Notes: generated by a model not told the origin, from the sequence alone. Positions 1-11,911 are shown, counted from the first letter of the stretch. The stretch is 64,000 nucleotides of DNA from Silurus meridionalis (GCF_014805685.1 NC_060898.1:6422001-6486000), one strand, 5' to 3'. Program-made: numbers and translations.

Positions 1-1265
1 TTAGATTATTTCCTTATTTCTACAGTCTTATTTAGTTTAGAGACAGAACGGTTTTGGTGTCTGACCAGAAAACTTTCCTCTGAATTTCCAATCAACTCCA
101 ACTCCAATGGATTCTTAGTGTCATTGCGAAGAAAAAAAACGAGACTTAGATCCTAAAGTGGCAGATGTAGAAATGCAGCTAATTTAGCAAACACAGCAAT
201 GAACACCACCTGGGAAGTTGAAGCCAGGCCAACATGCTAGTGGCATATTAGCACACTGTCTGCTAGATGGTTAGAGATAAAGAACATTGCAACATGTGTA
301 AAAGAAAAAACAATGGCAAAATAAACTAGCCATCTAGCATGAACAAAAATGGTACCCTGATTTCAAAATAAAAGATTCAGACACTGATACAAATTTCATT
401 ATTTTTTTTTTACAGTTGAAAGGCTGAAGAGTTGAGCTTGACTGTAGCAATAATTAATACTGCTACCAATTAAATGTAAAGTTGTATCTAATAAAAAAAA
501 TGAACTGCAACTTCATGTAAAGCATGTAATGGAAAGATAATGATGTGGGCTTGTTTTGCAGCTACCAGACCTAGGAAACTTGCAGTCTTTGAGTTGGCCA
601 TGAATTCGTCTGTATACCAGAGTATTCTGTAGTCCAATTTGAAGCCACCTGTCAGACAACTAAAGCTTGGTCGAAATTAGTTCATGTAACAAGACAATGA
701 TCCCAGGCAAATCTACAGCAAAATGGCTGAAAATGAACAGAATCAAGGTGGTACAAAGACTCAAAGTTCATACCTCATCTCGACTGAAATGCCATGGCAG
801 GCTCTTTAGCTGTGCATTAACAATAAACCCCAATAAACTGAAGCAACAATGTAAAGAACAGTGAGCCCTAAATTCTTCATAAATAACATAAATACTTCAA
901 GTTATTGCTGCAACGGTGGTTTTACAAGCTACTGAATCATAATATGTACTTAGTTTTTCACACATGGTTCTTTATTTCTGTCTTATTTTTGTAAAAAAAA
1001 AAAAAAAAAAACAGTGTATCTTGTCATGTTGGTGTTATTATTGTTATCTGAGGCTATATTTACCTAATTTTAACAATAAATAACTAGCAAATAACCTTTA
1101 TATTGTCCTTGTTAGAAAAAAACATAGAATTTAAAGATTTTTTGTCATTATTATAGGTTAACTCTTGTGCTGAAAGTGGAAAGATATACTCAAACACTGC
1201 TAGCATGCACTTATTCATACGACTACAATGACAGTTTTATAAAGGAGTTGTTTCCATAATTAGAC
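1..1265. other. Non-coding AT-rich stretch
   Basis: I see no gene and no recognisable repeat apart from a 19-base A run at 993-1011. A 65-codon frame at 667-864 has no recognisable domain and unremarkable composition, and I treat it as chance. Confidence 0.6.
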
Positions 1266-1750
1266 TGCTGGGTGCATGTGCATTGGGGAAGAGATGGCAC
1301 CAGGATGCACTATGGGAAGAAGGCACACCAGCAAACATCAGTGTAATTCTCTGTTGGGGAAACCTTGGGTCCTGTGGATGTTACTTTGACATATACCACC
1401 TACCTAATCATGGTTACTGACCAAGTACACCCCTTCATGATGAAGATAGTGCCTAATGGCAGTGTCCTTTTGAGGAATATCACAAAGACTTTTAGTTGTT
1501 AACTTCGCCTTCAAATTCACAAGATTTCAATCCAGTTGAATGTCTTTGGGATCTGCTGGACAAACAAGTCTGATCCATTGAGGCCCCACCTCGTGACTGA
1601 TAAGACTTAAAGGTTGTGCTTCAAAAGTCTTGGTGATACCAGCACACCTCCAAAGTTCTTGTGGAGTCCAGGTCTTAAAGGGTTAGAGCTGCTGTTTTGG
1701 CACAAGGGGGACTTTATAATACCGTTAGGCATGTGGTTTTTAAATTATGG
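1266..1750 (+). mobile_element. Tc1/mariner-like element, 3' half (family II)
   Basis: Decayed 3' half of a Tc1-like transposase gene and its 3' flank. Read with frame shifts, the + strand gives the C-terminal hallmark of Tc1 transposases, NPVECLWDLLDKQV, from about 1528, followed by SIEAPP. This corresponds to the NPIEHLWDVLDKQ block that carries the last catalytic acid of the DDE/D domain. Upstream, the segment around 1290-1400 matches the central transposase region of the same fish family by memory of its DNA. The N-terminal HTH half is absent and no single frame is open. Sequence related to the 5' half of this family lies at 31487-31640 (minus), 37518-38072 and 52033-52355. Confidence 0.8.
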
Positions 1751-2290
1751 CATAAACATACAAAATTGTGCTCAATAATGTTTCAATGTGTGGTGTTTGT
1801 GTGTGCTTTCTGGGGTGAGGAGGGATGTAATAAGCTTCAGTATGTATTTCAGCATTAATGATTGCTCTCTGCTGTGTTGGCAGTCCTCCTGGCAGCTCAT
1901 TAATCTGCTTAAATCCATGTGAATTCACTGTAAATTCATCAACTATCTATATCTGCCTATTCAATATTCCTTATTGGTGCTCTTCCTTTCCTCTTTCTCT
2001 CTTCTATTTTACCCTGCAGTGCGAATAGAGAGATTTAATGGGATAGACTGGCGGAATGGGGGATTTGTAGATGATGGGAGGGTTGTGCAGGGGTTCTCTG
2101 ATCTCTGAGTTCTTACACTGATCCTCACTCGTCTTTAAAGTCCATTTTATTTAATTCCATCTGTACTACAACTCCCATAATCCCTTACTTCAAAGAAAGA
2201 GACACTCAACCACAGGGCTGTCTGCAATAGCATTGCTGTACAATGGGATTTATTTGTGGCTTTAAGGCACATGTGTGCGTAAGATGCCCT
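1751..2290. other. Non-coding stretch
   Basis: No gene or repeat recognised. A pyrimidine-rich patch lies near 1980-2010. The 62-codon minus-strand frame at 1740-1928 overlaps the Tc1 end and is not credible. Confidence 0.55.
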
Positions 2291-2700
2291 GAATGCATAG
2301 AGAGTAAAACAAACTAACAAACATCACCACTACAATAAAAATTAAAAAATAAACACCAACAGCCACAACACAATGAACAACAATACCAACACCACTAACA
2401 AAGAAGAAACACCAAAAATTACACCACCACTATTATCAACAACATTAACATTACCAACAGAAAAAAAAACACCATCAACAATAACACCACAACTACAAAC
2501 AATACTGAGACCAACACAATCACAACAACAAAAAACACCAATTATGGCACCACAAACAACAGCACAACAATCAACAATACCAACACCACTAACAACACCA
2601 CTAACAACAAAGAAACCATTAGGAACCACATTAACATCACCAACAACAAAATATACCACCAACAATAGCACCAATAAACATCAATAATACCAAGACCACT

Positions 2701-2734
<34 letters not shown>

Positions 2735-2795
2735 CCATGAGCAACAATACCACCATCAACAACCATGCAAAGGCCAACAAATCCACCATCATTGG
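2291..2795. repeat. A/C-only low-complexity tract with (AAC)11 core
   Basis: About 500 bases built almost only from A and C on the + strand, with interspersed AAC, ACC and ACA triplets. A pure (AAC)11 run sits at 2701-2733. The tract translates to Asn/Thr/Gln-rich or Val/Leu-rich frames on the two strands (2373-2687 plus, 2342-2674 minus, 2542-2844 minus). These are low-complexity translations, not genes. It looks like an old, expanded and degenerated trinucleotide microsatellite. Confidence 0.85.
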
Positions 2796-3142
2796 TAAAG
2801 CATTGTGGATAAGTTTGTGTAGCATTTCGAGGAAGTTTGATCATCAGATCTTTTAAAAAATGTCATTAAAAAAGTTATTACTGGCATCATACAGTATAAA
2901 AGAAATAATACACAATATGGTAACTAATAATAATAACTAGCACCACATTATAGGTCTTATTGACTTATCTTTTAACAGTAACGTTTTAAATAATAATGTT
3001 TTCTTTCTTTAATAAAGTAAATATGTAAATATGTTTTTCTGATACAGATAAATTGTTTTATCTGTATCAGTCCAAGTATTGTAGCTTCTGTTTCTGCTTT
3101 GTTGTTCATGATGATTTGCTCCTTGCACAGCCAACATTCTCT

Positions 3143-3146
<4 letters not shown>
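2796..3146. other. Non-coding AT-rich stretch
   Basis: No gene or recognisable repeat. A short self-similar patch around 3040-3070 repeats a GATACAGATAAA-like motif in both orientations. Confidence 0.5.
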
Positions 3147-3193
<47 letters not shown>

Positions 3194-3220
3194 ATCTCTC
3201 TCTTTCTCTCTTGCTTTCTC
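3147..3220. repeat. (TC)n microsatellite
   Basis: Pure (TC)22 at 3147-3191, followed by an interrupted TC-rich tail to about 3220. The 106-codon frame at 3053-3373 runs through it as Ser-Leu repeats and is an artefact of the microsatellite. Confidence 0.97.
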
Positions 3221-3622
3221 TACTGTAGCTTTCTTTTCCCATATTTGGTATCTCTCATGAGAGATTTTAGCAACCTTGTATTCCTTTTTTTTGCCAAAAT
3301 CTATAAATATGTAAAAACATCAGTACAAAGGGCAAGTGCAATTGTGAGCCTTTGCGCAAACTCATTCATTTAACACTTCTACTTCAGGATTCAATGGATT
3401 TCCCAACCGTTTGGCAGAGGTTAAGATCCAAGAGAGTCTTATGATGAATGATGGCTTTGTGTTGGCAACTACTTTATACTGTAGCATTAAAGCAGCTGCA
3501 TTAAGTACTGTTTTAGGGCAAAAATATATACAAGTACATGCAGACACACACACACTTTAGGTGTACAGACTGTTAGAGCATATACAAAGTCTACAATTGA
3601 ATTAACTTCATCTTTTGCATCC

Positions 3623-3959
3623 TACACTATATAGACAAAAGTATTGGGACACTTTTTATGTGGTTCTTTCCCAAACGATGACATTGGATGAGGTAGAATA
3701 ACATTTATTCCCCTTTAATTGAACAAGGAGAAAAAATTTTTTTTTCCAGTAAAACAGTGCTCCTTTGCACAAGGAATGTTACATTAAAATACTGTATGGT
3801 TGACATGGTTTGGAGATCTTGAGTGGTCTGCTATAGAGCTCTAACCTCAATCCTACTGAACATGACTAAATGATCACAAGTATACGAACCATCTGCCCAG
3901 AAGAGTGGAGTTTATTATAACAGAAAATGAGAACTAAATGTTGAAAGGGATTTTTAAAA
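3623..3959 (+). mobile_element. Tc1-like MITE (family I), 3'-truncated
   Basis: Starts with the family I terminus TACACTATATAGACAAAAGT at 3623, nearly the same as the terminus at 40965. The middle carries the GATCTTGAGTGG...CTGCTATAGAGCTC block and the transposase C-terminal relic shared by all family I copies. The far end is missing. At 3960 the sequence passes directly into an RTE-like LINE tail, so that insertion or a deletion removed the 3' inverted repeat. Confidence 0.85.
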
Positions 3960-4133
3960 AGCAATCCCCGGTCAGGGAACCAACCCCAGCCACTCTTAGT
4001 GCCGGTCCCAAGCCCAGATAAATGGGGAGGGTTGCGTTAGGAAGGGCATCTAGCGTAAAAACATGTGCCAAATCAAACATGCGGATGATCCGCTGTGGCG
4101 ACCCCTAATGGGAGAAGCCGAAAGAAAGTTTAA
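3960..4133 (+). mobile_element. RTE-like LINE 3' tail
   Basis: Contains the fish repeat signature CCGCTGTGGCGACCCCTAAT at about 4091-4110 followed by GGGAGAAGCCGAAAGAAAG. It is preceded by the GGGAGGGTTGCGTTAGGAAG block that usually lies just upstream. The same 3' signature occurs at the end of a LINE ORF fragment at 8240-8545 and in reverse at 24812-25040. Assignment to a non-LTR retrotransposon rests on that linkage. The exact clade (RTE versus another endonuclease-type LINE) is from memory and uncertain. Confidence 0.75.
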
Positions 4134-5814
4134 TTTTAAATGTTCAAAATGCAAATTCAAATATTATTTTCATTGTTGTGGTATTTCTCCCCCTCTCTCT
4201 TTTGTTCTCTCTTTCTCTATATTTTGCCCTGTCTAGTTCTATTTAGTTTTATTATTTGTCATTGCTCAAGGACCAAAGGACAGAAAGAACTAGAACCAGG
4301 CAAAGTGCAAAACCCATATGCTAACATATGAGTTTTAAAAACAGGCTGTTGACCTCATAGTTGTTCCCTGTGGGAGATTTCTGTTTGAGTTGTGTCAAGG
4401 GCATTTCAATTAGAGTCCTAAACTTTTAACCTATTTGACTGCAATGAAACATTGGTGTTCTATTCCTGAACATTTTTTTTTAATAGCTTATTTAAGTGCA
4501 CACATTGTTTTTGTTGACTTTTATGTACTTATGTCCCACCTATATAAAATATGAATGTGAAACAGTATGTTATTGGTTAAACCTGCCAAAAGAAAACACG
4601 TTCTACTGAATGAGACTGGTGTTGAGGCTGAATGAGGAACTAATGGAACTAGTTTGTAAATTATAGGATCAAACTGGTTATTCTTTTACATTTCATTCAA
4701 TTCTGGTTCGGAGAAGGGGGAAGAGGCATATTACGAAAAGAATGTAGCAATTTCGAGAGATTGTCTATCTGGCAGGGAGTGTCATTTAAATTTATGTAAT
4801 GATTGATGATGGCCTTACACAATAAAAATGATGTTGACTGAAAGCTATGCAAATGTCAGTCTAGATTTTATTCAAACTCTGTAATCGACAAAATGAACAA
4901 AAAAATAGAATAGATCTGCTGTTGCCATTTGAGGTAAAAAAAAAAAATTATTAAAAGATTTTTCAAGCTTCAGCATATTTGTCTAACTTCATGGATAGTA
5001 ATCATCAATCGTGAATAAAATTAATAAATGAGATGATCGAACAAAGACTTGCTGATGCACTGATCATGGCTCAGCAGATATATTCATTCAGTTTGTTCAG
5101 GTATTCTTTCTTCAAGAAGAGAAAGAAAAAAGAACAACTATAATGTGTGTTACACTATAACAAGCCATAGGTGTTTTTTTAATGGCGTAATCTGCTTTAC
5201 ACTCTTCTGTAAGGGTCTAGCAATGTTTTTTTTTGTAGCATTAAAAACTGTATTGCTGTATAATATATAAAAAAATGCATGCCTGTAAAAAAAAAAATAA
5301 ACAATTAATTTATTGCTTTTAAAATTATATTTTATCTTAAAACTTAGCTTAATAGAATGAAGCCTACAGCATAAAGTGGCCTTGAATAAAACAGGATGTT
5401 CCTGTAATATTTGCATTAATTTATGTTACAAATGCTAATTTTGATCTAATTGAGTTCATGTAATTAGGGATTGGTTTGGGATTTAAACTCAGAACCTTTA
5501 GATCAGTAGTCCAGAGCTCAAACTACATTCATTATGGTATGATTCATTATTTAAAGATATTTCAAGGTGAATGAATTTCATTTAATAATACATTTATTAA
5601 AAATGGTTCTTTATTTAGCAACCTAGATCCATACTAATAGCCTTGAACAACAAACAAAAAAGAGAAGGAAATGGTTTATCGAGACAGTAAAATATCTCAA
5701 AGTACTAATATAATATTTTTAAAAGATATCCAATAAAACTAATAGGGTTAGTGTGTTCTGCGGTTTCTTTTAGCTCATAAACATGTTTTTGGTTTTTAAA
5801 AACTTGATATATTT
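4134..5814. other. Non-coding AT-rich stretch
   Basis: No gene found. A short fragment at about 5460-5530 resembles the tRNA-like end of the dispersed SINE-like module seen at 28769 and 53463. The open frames here (4140-4331 plus, 5150-5416 minus) have no domain features. Confidence 0.5.
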
Positions 5815-6075
5815 TGTACTCTCACTTTCTCACTCTTCATGCCCCAGATGATGATGGTATTTGCTGTTTGCCGACAGGTGCATCCATCATCGTAACACAA
5901 TTGAATTGCTCTCTCTCTCGCTTTCCCTCTGTGTTGTTGATAAAGTTGCTGACTAGCACCAATCCTCCAGGTGCGACTCAATAGCAGTTTGTTTAGCATT
6001 GAGGAAAAAAAACCCAGCAAGCTCTGCTCTCGGTGGAGCGCAGTGTATTAATAGAGTTAGTACTTTAACGGTGTA
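5815..6075. other. Non-repeat island, possible conserved non-coding element
   Basis: A more GC-balanced island with no match to the window's repeat families. It contains a CAGGTG E-box, CCATCATCG blocks and a short CT tract near 5908. It has no sustained coding frame beyond the 74-codon minus frame at 5796-6020. I flag it only because its texture differs from the flanking AT-rich DNA. Conservation cannot be judged here. Confidence 0.2.
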
Positions 6076-6254
6076 TGAGACGGGACTCTTAAACCACTTT
6101 ATTATACTGTTATTTAGGAAGAAGACAAAAAATTAAGTACAAAAGTGTATTAAATAAAGTATAAAATAGGATCTCCAGTTAGCAATTCTTAATGTAGTAC
6201 ACACACACACATGCATATACAGGAAGATCTTGTGTGGCTTGCTATATATATACA

Positions 6255-7200
6255 TAGCACACAATGCTGGGCCAGTTTTGCCAAAGAAACATGTATCATA
6301 AATATCGTGCCAGTGGTTGGATCAATGCTGGCCACACAAAACTGCTGACTTTAAGCCAACATTGGTCAATTATTGCTGACTACCAGAGCCAATGACTTTG
6401 GGGCAACATTGGGGCACAGGGATAAACAGACTTTTTTCTTGCCTTAAAGACACCATACATTTATTGGCCAAATATTGGCAAGGTGTATTTTTAGAGAAGA
6501 AAAAAAAACAAAGTCTTGCTGCTGGAAGTGCAGAAAGAAAAACATTTCTACAGCACTCCACTGATCAGATTATTAATTTAGAAGTGGCTCAAGTCGCCAA
6601 CCTGAGAGATCTTAAAAGATTGTACACCAAATAAAGGTAGATCTGCAAATTCAGGTCTGCTAAGCTTTTTAAGAACATTTGAGAATGGGCCAAATAGTGC
6701 CATGTCCCAAATTGCTAAGCTTTTAATAGTATTAACAGCAACTCATCAGCCAGATTAGTGAGCATCAAACAAATATTATAGACCACTAACGACTATAGAT
6801 CCAACTGCCATATTTACCCTGGTTTAATTTATAAGATTGATATTAGTCCCTTAATGGTAGCAGATAACCAAATAATGACAACAAATATTGAAGGGAAGTT
6901 TTAGTGTGGTAATTTGACATCAGACATCATCATATCAACATTAAAATAATTTTATTGCGCATACCACAAAACTATATAAGTGAATTTCTCTGTTTGTAGA
7001 TTTTTCAACAAAAAAGTTAAAGCAAACAAGCAAATAGTGGCACAGGAGGTCTTAGGAGGGCATTTGTTTAATTCTTGCTAATGTTCTGACCAATGATTTG
7101 TTGTTCAAACCATTAAAAGCTTCATATTTGCCTACAATTGCTATATCCTGGCCCAATTATATATTGGCTAGATGTATAATTGCTGATAATGTGCTTCAAC
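6255..7200. repeat. Degenerate GCCAAT/ATTGGC-rich repeat region
   Basis: Many scattered near-palindromic motifs of the type CCAACATTGG, GGCCAAATATTGGCAA and CCAATTATATATTGG recur from about 6270 to 7170. The pattern suggests an old dispersed or tandem repeat with a palindromic unit. No period is clear by eye and no transposase remains. The complementary frames at 6370-6561 and 6392-6634 are not credible genes. Confidence 0.4.
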
Positions 7201-7513
7201 AGAATAATAAGTAAAAGCTCTATTCATCTAAAATATGCTAAATAGGATTTGTTTTTGTTCGAATTAATGGAAAAAATATAATTGTGAACATTCGCTATCT
7301 TTTTATGGGTGGACATGGGGTAGCAAATTATGCACAAGAGATGGACTACATTCAGTAATTTTACACCTACAACTGTAACTTTGGTTCAATAACTGACCTG
7401 ATCAGGCTTTCTAAACTGGCAGAGGAAATGAAAAGCTATATTTTTAACTACTATTGTTGCCAGGTAAGCCGCAAAGCTTGTAATCTAAAATCAAAGTACA
7501 TTTATTGTGTTTG

Positions 7514-7516
<3 letters not shown>

Positions 7517-7559
<43 letters not shown>
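7517..7559. repeat. (TG)n microsatellite
   Basis: Uninterrupted (TG)21. Open frames at 7428-7733 and 7505-7726 contain it as Cys-Val repeats and are artefacts. Confidence 0.98.
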
Positions 7560-7562
<3 letters not shown>

Positions 7563-7732
7563 TGTCTAAGTGTACATATACGCATGTGCAACACCATGTG
7601 TGCAAGTCACGTTGTATCCCTCATTCTCTCTGCAGGTTGTGTGTTCTGTCTCTGTGTGATTCAGACTGCATTGATTTCCCTCTTGGCAGATGTGTTCATG
7701 ACTCAGGATGGGGCTGGTGTCAATAAGCCATA

Positions 7733-8100
7733 AGAGAACAGACAAGGGTAATGAAACACAGCCAGAGAGGACAAGGTAGATCAGATACACTGAAACACAA
7801 CTTGAGAGGACAAAGAAAAACAGCAAAAAACAGTCATGGAGGGCAGATTAGACTGAATGACAATGAGTCAGAGAAGGACAAGAATAAAAAGGGGATAGAA
7901 CACAGCCAAAGAGGACACAATCGAACTAAGAGCTAGATCATACACTTTTACCTACTGCTGCAATGGACACAGTAAACAAGCGAGGAGATTAGACACAATA
8001 AAGCATGAACAAAGAGAAAAACATACAAAAACAACCATATATCAGACACAATAAAACATGGAAGAGGAGAAACAGACAATAGAACGTAGTTCATGATAGG
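7733..8100 (+). repeat. Purine-rich degenerate minisatellite
   Basis: Variants of GAAACACAGCCAGAGAGGAC recur at 7753, 7792 and 7898, the first two 39 bp apart. Later variants of GACACAATAAAACATG occur near 7990 and 8045. The strand is strongly purine-rich. The frame at 7751-7936 is a translation of the repeat. Confidence 0.6.
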
Positions 8101-8239
8101 CGGAACATGTCAATCCAATGAAGACAACACAGCTGACACAGGAAGTAAATTACAGACACCTGTTCCCTATTTCAATCTATTATATTGTTTATACAATATT
8201 CTCTCTATTATGTATTTTGTTACATTGATATTATGTTTA

Positions 8240-8545
8240 ATATATAATGATTATTAGAGGGACAGGGCATGTAGGACGTTTTGGAGACAAGGTGAGGGAG
8301 GCAAGATTGAGATGGTTTGGACATGTGCAGAGGAGGGACATGGGGTATATCGTTAGAAGAATGCTGAGGATGGAGCCACCAGGAAGGAGGACAAGAGGAA
8401 GACCAAGGAGGAGGTTTATGGATGTGGTGAGGGAAGACATACTGGTAGTTGGGTTGAAAGACGCCGTAGAGGACTAGGGGGTATGGAGACGGATGACCCG
8501 CTGTGGCGACCCCTAATGGGAGAAGCTGAAAGAAGAAGAAAAAGA
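8240..8545 (+). mobile_element. RTE-like LINE, 5'-truncated copy
   Basis: A short copy holding the extreme C-terminus of the reverse-transcriptase ORF and the 3' tail. The tail carries CCGCTGTGGCGACCCCTAAT at about 8501-8520 and ends in a GAAGAAGAAAAAGA-type A-rich tail. This is the typical outcome of 5'-truncated target-primed insertion. The same element class is present at 3960-4133 and 24812-25040. Confidence 0.85.
8247..8477 (+). pseudogene. LINE reverse transcriptase C-terminal fragment
   Basis: The frame reads RLRWFGHVQRRDMGYIVRR, then a MEPPGRRTRGRPRRRFMDVV block. This Trp-Phe-Gly-His and Gly-Arg-Pro-(R/K)-R-R pattern is the usual C-terminal signature after the RT domain in endonuclease-type LINEs. 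Only about 70 residues remain, and the RT and endonuclease domains are missing. The frame stops shortly before the conserved 3' tail. It is not functional. Confidence 0.85.
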
Positions 8546-9923
8546 TATAAGGATTATTGATATTATATTATTCTAAGTATAATAACCTTAACCTTATAGT
8601 ATTCACTTCTTTTACAACTTAAATGATGGAAAGGGAGGTTGGGCTCCTTAAGAAAGATGTCAACAGTGTAGCACCTTGCTGCTCGCTAGCTAGTTTAAAT
8701 AACCTTAACCTTGCTAATGATCAAATTACTTTTATAAGCATTTAACCCACAGCATGCAACTCCACAGTTGCTTTTACAAACAATAAAACAAGCAAAACTG
8801 TATTTGACCCTTATTAAACAGGGGTACACTTCAATGTACAGTAATCTGAGGTGAAGTGCATGTTTGCATTTTTGCCACAGCTCTGACGGATTATAAAGCA
8901 TTACTGAACTACAGTGGCACACTGAACTGTTAGATAAAATAAAGAGCGGTGGTGGGCCACCAGGGCCAGCAAGGGTTTCTCTGCTGCCCTTAACCCTATC
9001 AGAATCACTAATGTAGTAAATTATTCCCAGTAGTCTATTTTCTTCATTTCATAGCTTTTCTCTTTTGGGTGTGCTGCTGCAAGGAGAAGCATATTCGAGT
9101 ATAAGTTTAGGTTAGAGTTTCTGTCCAATCAGATTTTAGTCATCACCAAAGCCATCTAGCAAGCATCTTATAGTGTCTGTATTTTTTAACTCCTTTGATT
9201 GGATAGTTGAGAGCATGCTAGTCAGAGCTTGTGAACGCATCTAGAGCAAAATGTAAAAGCTCAAATATATATATTTATGTGGATTTAATAGCTTTGTTTA
9301 ACAAATCCACAGGAAAACTGTAATGCATAGAAAAAATAAACAAAAATGTACCAGAATGCATTTACGATGCTTCCATTAGAGATGATGTAGAGATGATGTA
9401 TGCAGGCTAACAAGACTTGTTGAATTGTGTTAATTGGTTTTTATGCTTTAGTAGTTACATATATTCTCACTGCATAAGATGTCTGTCTGTGATGCTGAGT
9501 TTTTGTATAGTGTTGATGGTTTCTATAGCCTTGGCTTCATAATGATGGTATTAAGAGGTTGATTGATTCAGGTACGACAACTGGTCTAGGTGTAAAATGC
9601 ACCTAGTGTGGTCAGCTGTAAAGTTCACCACAAAGAAAACTGAAATCTGAACTATCTAGTTAGCAGAAAGTGGGACAAATCAGGATTAGTTATTTGTCAC
9701 TTTTGATTTTGATTTTTTGCCATGTGTTGTCACTCACTCTCACTCTCTCCAGAGTCTTCCTACTATTAGAAATTTAGTGGTGTCTCTCTTTCCCTCCTTC
9801 TTAACAAAAAGATTTCTTGGATATTTTATATAATTTGTAGGTATCAGGGAGCATATGCAGAAGAGTCCTGAAACTTCAAAGAGGTGGGAATTCTGAAATT
9901 AGACAAAATAATAAGCATAGATT
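8546..9923. other. Non-coding stretch
   Basis: No gene. A small direct duplication of AGAGATGATGT lies near 9380-9400. The 75-codon minus frame at 8695-8922 shows no domain. Confidence 0.5.
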
Positions 9924-10309
9924 TGTCAGGCGGAAGAACGTGCCGGAAACCGAAGTGCAAATAACGAAGGTTTTAATGAACAGCAAAAGGCAAAGGGCAA
10001 AAAAAACGGCGAACCAAACATAAACTCCAGGTTTGACTAAACCTGGTGAAAGCAACGAGCAGAGAGTTCGTAGAACTTAATAGAGTCCAGCAAACAACAG
10101 TAATCCAAACCAGAACAGGATATCTGTAGCTTGGGTAGGCCGACGTGGTTCTTCAGCCAAAACTGTAGAGCGGACAGTGAGCTGGTGGTGGAACCGAGGT
10201 TATATAGGGTGGTGGTTAATAAGTGCCAGGTGCAGGTGATTAGTAGGTTGGAGAGCTACTTGGAGTGATAGGTGGGTTTGGTGAAGGTGTGGCTGGTGGA
10301 TCCCTGACA
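9924..10309 (-). mobile_element. Solo LTR-like element
   Basis: A 386-bp unit beginning TGTCAGGCGG and ending TCCCTGACA, so its ends form a short inverted repeat with the TG...CA termini of LTRs. Read on the minus strand it has a CTATATAACC TATA-box-like motif in the middle and an ATTAAA polyadenylation-like signal downstream, as expected for the U3-R-U5 order. A clean target duplication is not visible, since the flanks are AT-rich. No internal retrotransposon region adjoins it. Gypsy-type origin is likely from the TGTCA ends but unproven. Confidence 0.65.
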
Positions 10310-10369
10310 AAATTTAAAGCAGTAAAATAGCAAGTTTGGGCTGTCATATTTATGTTGGAATTGGCAGCA

Positions 10370-10735
10370 CTTCCCACATTGCACCGTGGCCTACAAACAT
10401 GTCAGCTTTGTACTAAAGTTCCCAGTTATCACACTACAAAGCCCCAGACTTCTGACTGAACACACCTCAATACTGTCACCAGATACACTCACACAACCAA
10501 AAATTGTTCAGTAAACCATTATTTTTTATAGGCCAAGCCTTTCATTGTTACTACTATTCCAATTTTAAATTTGATCTTGTCTCCTGCTTTTGTGATTCTA
10601 CTTTTGTCTACCTCACACTATGTATTGATCGCCTGATTCTAGCCTGACATTTCATTCATCCCGTTTGATATTCTGCATTTCAAAAATAAAAGCACAGTGC
10701 TCCTGTGCCTGACACAGACACGGTTATACTTGGCA
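10370..10735 (+). mobile_element. Possible decayed LTR-like repeat
   Basis: Pyrimidine-rich text (CTTGTCTCCTGCTTTTGTGA, then GCCTGA and TTGATATTCTGCATTTC) followed by an AATAAA signal near 10686 and CTGTGCCTGACAC. This order resembles fish solo LTRs of the class seen in reverse at 29385-29670. Ends and target duplication are not resolved. Confidence 0.35.
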
Positions 10736-10740
10736 CCACA

Positions 10741-11911
10741 GATAAGTCCACAGCTACATACAGTACAGAAAAATATAAAGGCTAAAATAAAACACAATCA
10801 CAACAAACCATTCTGAACACAACTCAAAGTATGTTATCTTAATTTAGGCAATGAGAGAAACAAACACAATTATGAATCTGAAGTTAGATATGATAATGTA
10901 ACTGTTACTATAGGCACAATAAAAGAGATTAAAAAAAAACAGAGGTAGAAATGCCAGCACGAAAGAATGGCTTGCAAATTCTCTGTCAGTTCCTCAACCT
11001 CATCTACTTAACTCAAATTTGTAATTATTTTAAACCATTAGATGAAATGGAAATGTTGGGTTCTTTTGAATACCTTTGTACCATCATATTTTAATTCCGC
11101 CCAAAATATAACCAAACTACTAGTATAAATTAAAACCAAAAATCTAGACAGACAGACAAGGCAAATTTAATATATGTCTGAAAATGCAGTGATTCAGAAT
11201 TTGTTTTACTGATATTCAATCAAACTATTAATTTTTCCTTTTTAACAATGCCAATTTAACAGATGCCCTGGATGATGCAATTAAATGCACTGGTTTGCAT
11301 ATGTAATGGTGTAAATTGAGTGTGCAAAAAATAATGCAATTTGTTTTATCCATTTAAACTGTTTTGCACTGCAAACATTAGTTAAAGATTTAACAGTCAG
11401 TGTTGAATAATGCATCACTTGACTAATGTATTAGAATATACATATGTGACAAAGGAAAGAAATACCTGTTGGTTCTGTTTTTTATTTTATTTTAATTTTT
11501 TTATCACTATAGAAGATATGGTCTTTTATGCAGATGGAAAGGATCTTTATTTTTTTTTACCAAAACAACATCTTATTTGTCCTGAAGTTGTTCGTTTAAA
11601 GAGAGATTGCTTTGGTAACTAAAAAAAAATTACGAATCATATTTTCTTGTGTAATGTTTTCTGCTGTACAATAACAGGAAGGATTTTGCTGTTGTAAGGC
11701 CTAGAGGTGTAGGAAAACATTATCATTCAGAAGACAGAGAGTGAGGGAAGTGTGAGATGAAAGCCTGCAGCATCAGAAACTGCATCTACGCTACATGAGT
11801 CAAGAATTTCCAAGTCGCATCAATATTTTAGACTCAAGGCTAACATAAGTTGAAGCAGTCCAAAAACAAGTCTTTGCTTGATGTGATGAACTTCAAACAT
11901 GTTTACTTAGA
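10741..11911. other. Non-coding AT-rich stretch
   Basis: No gene or recognised repeat. The 70-codon frame at 11410-11622 is AT-rich with Phe/Tyr runs and no domain. Confidence 0.5.

Noticed and set aside
2342..2844. Three long frames on both strands
   Set aside because: Translations of the A/C-only low-complexity tract (Asn/Thr or Val/Leu repeats).
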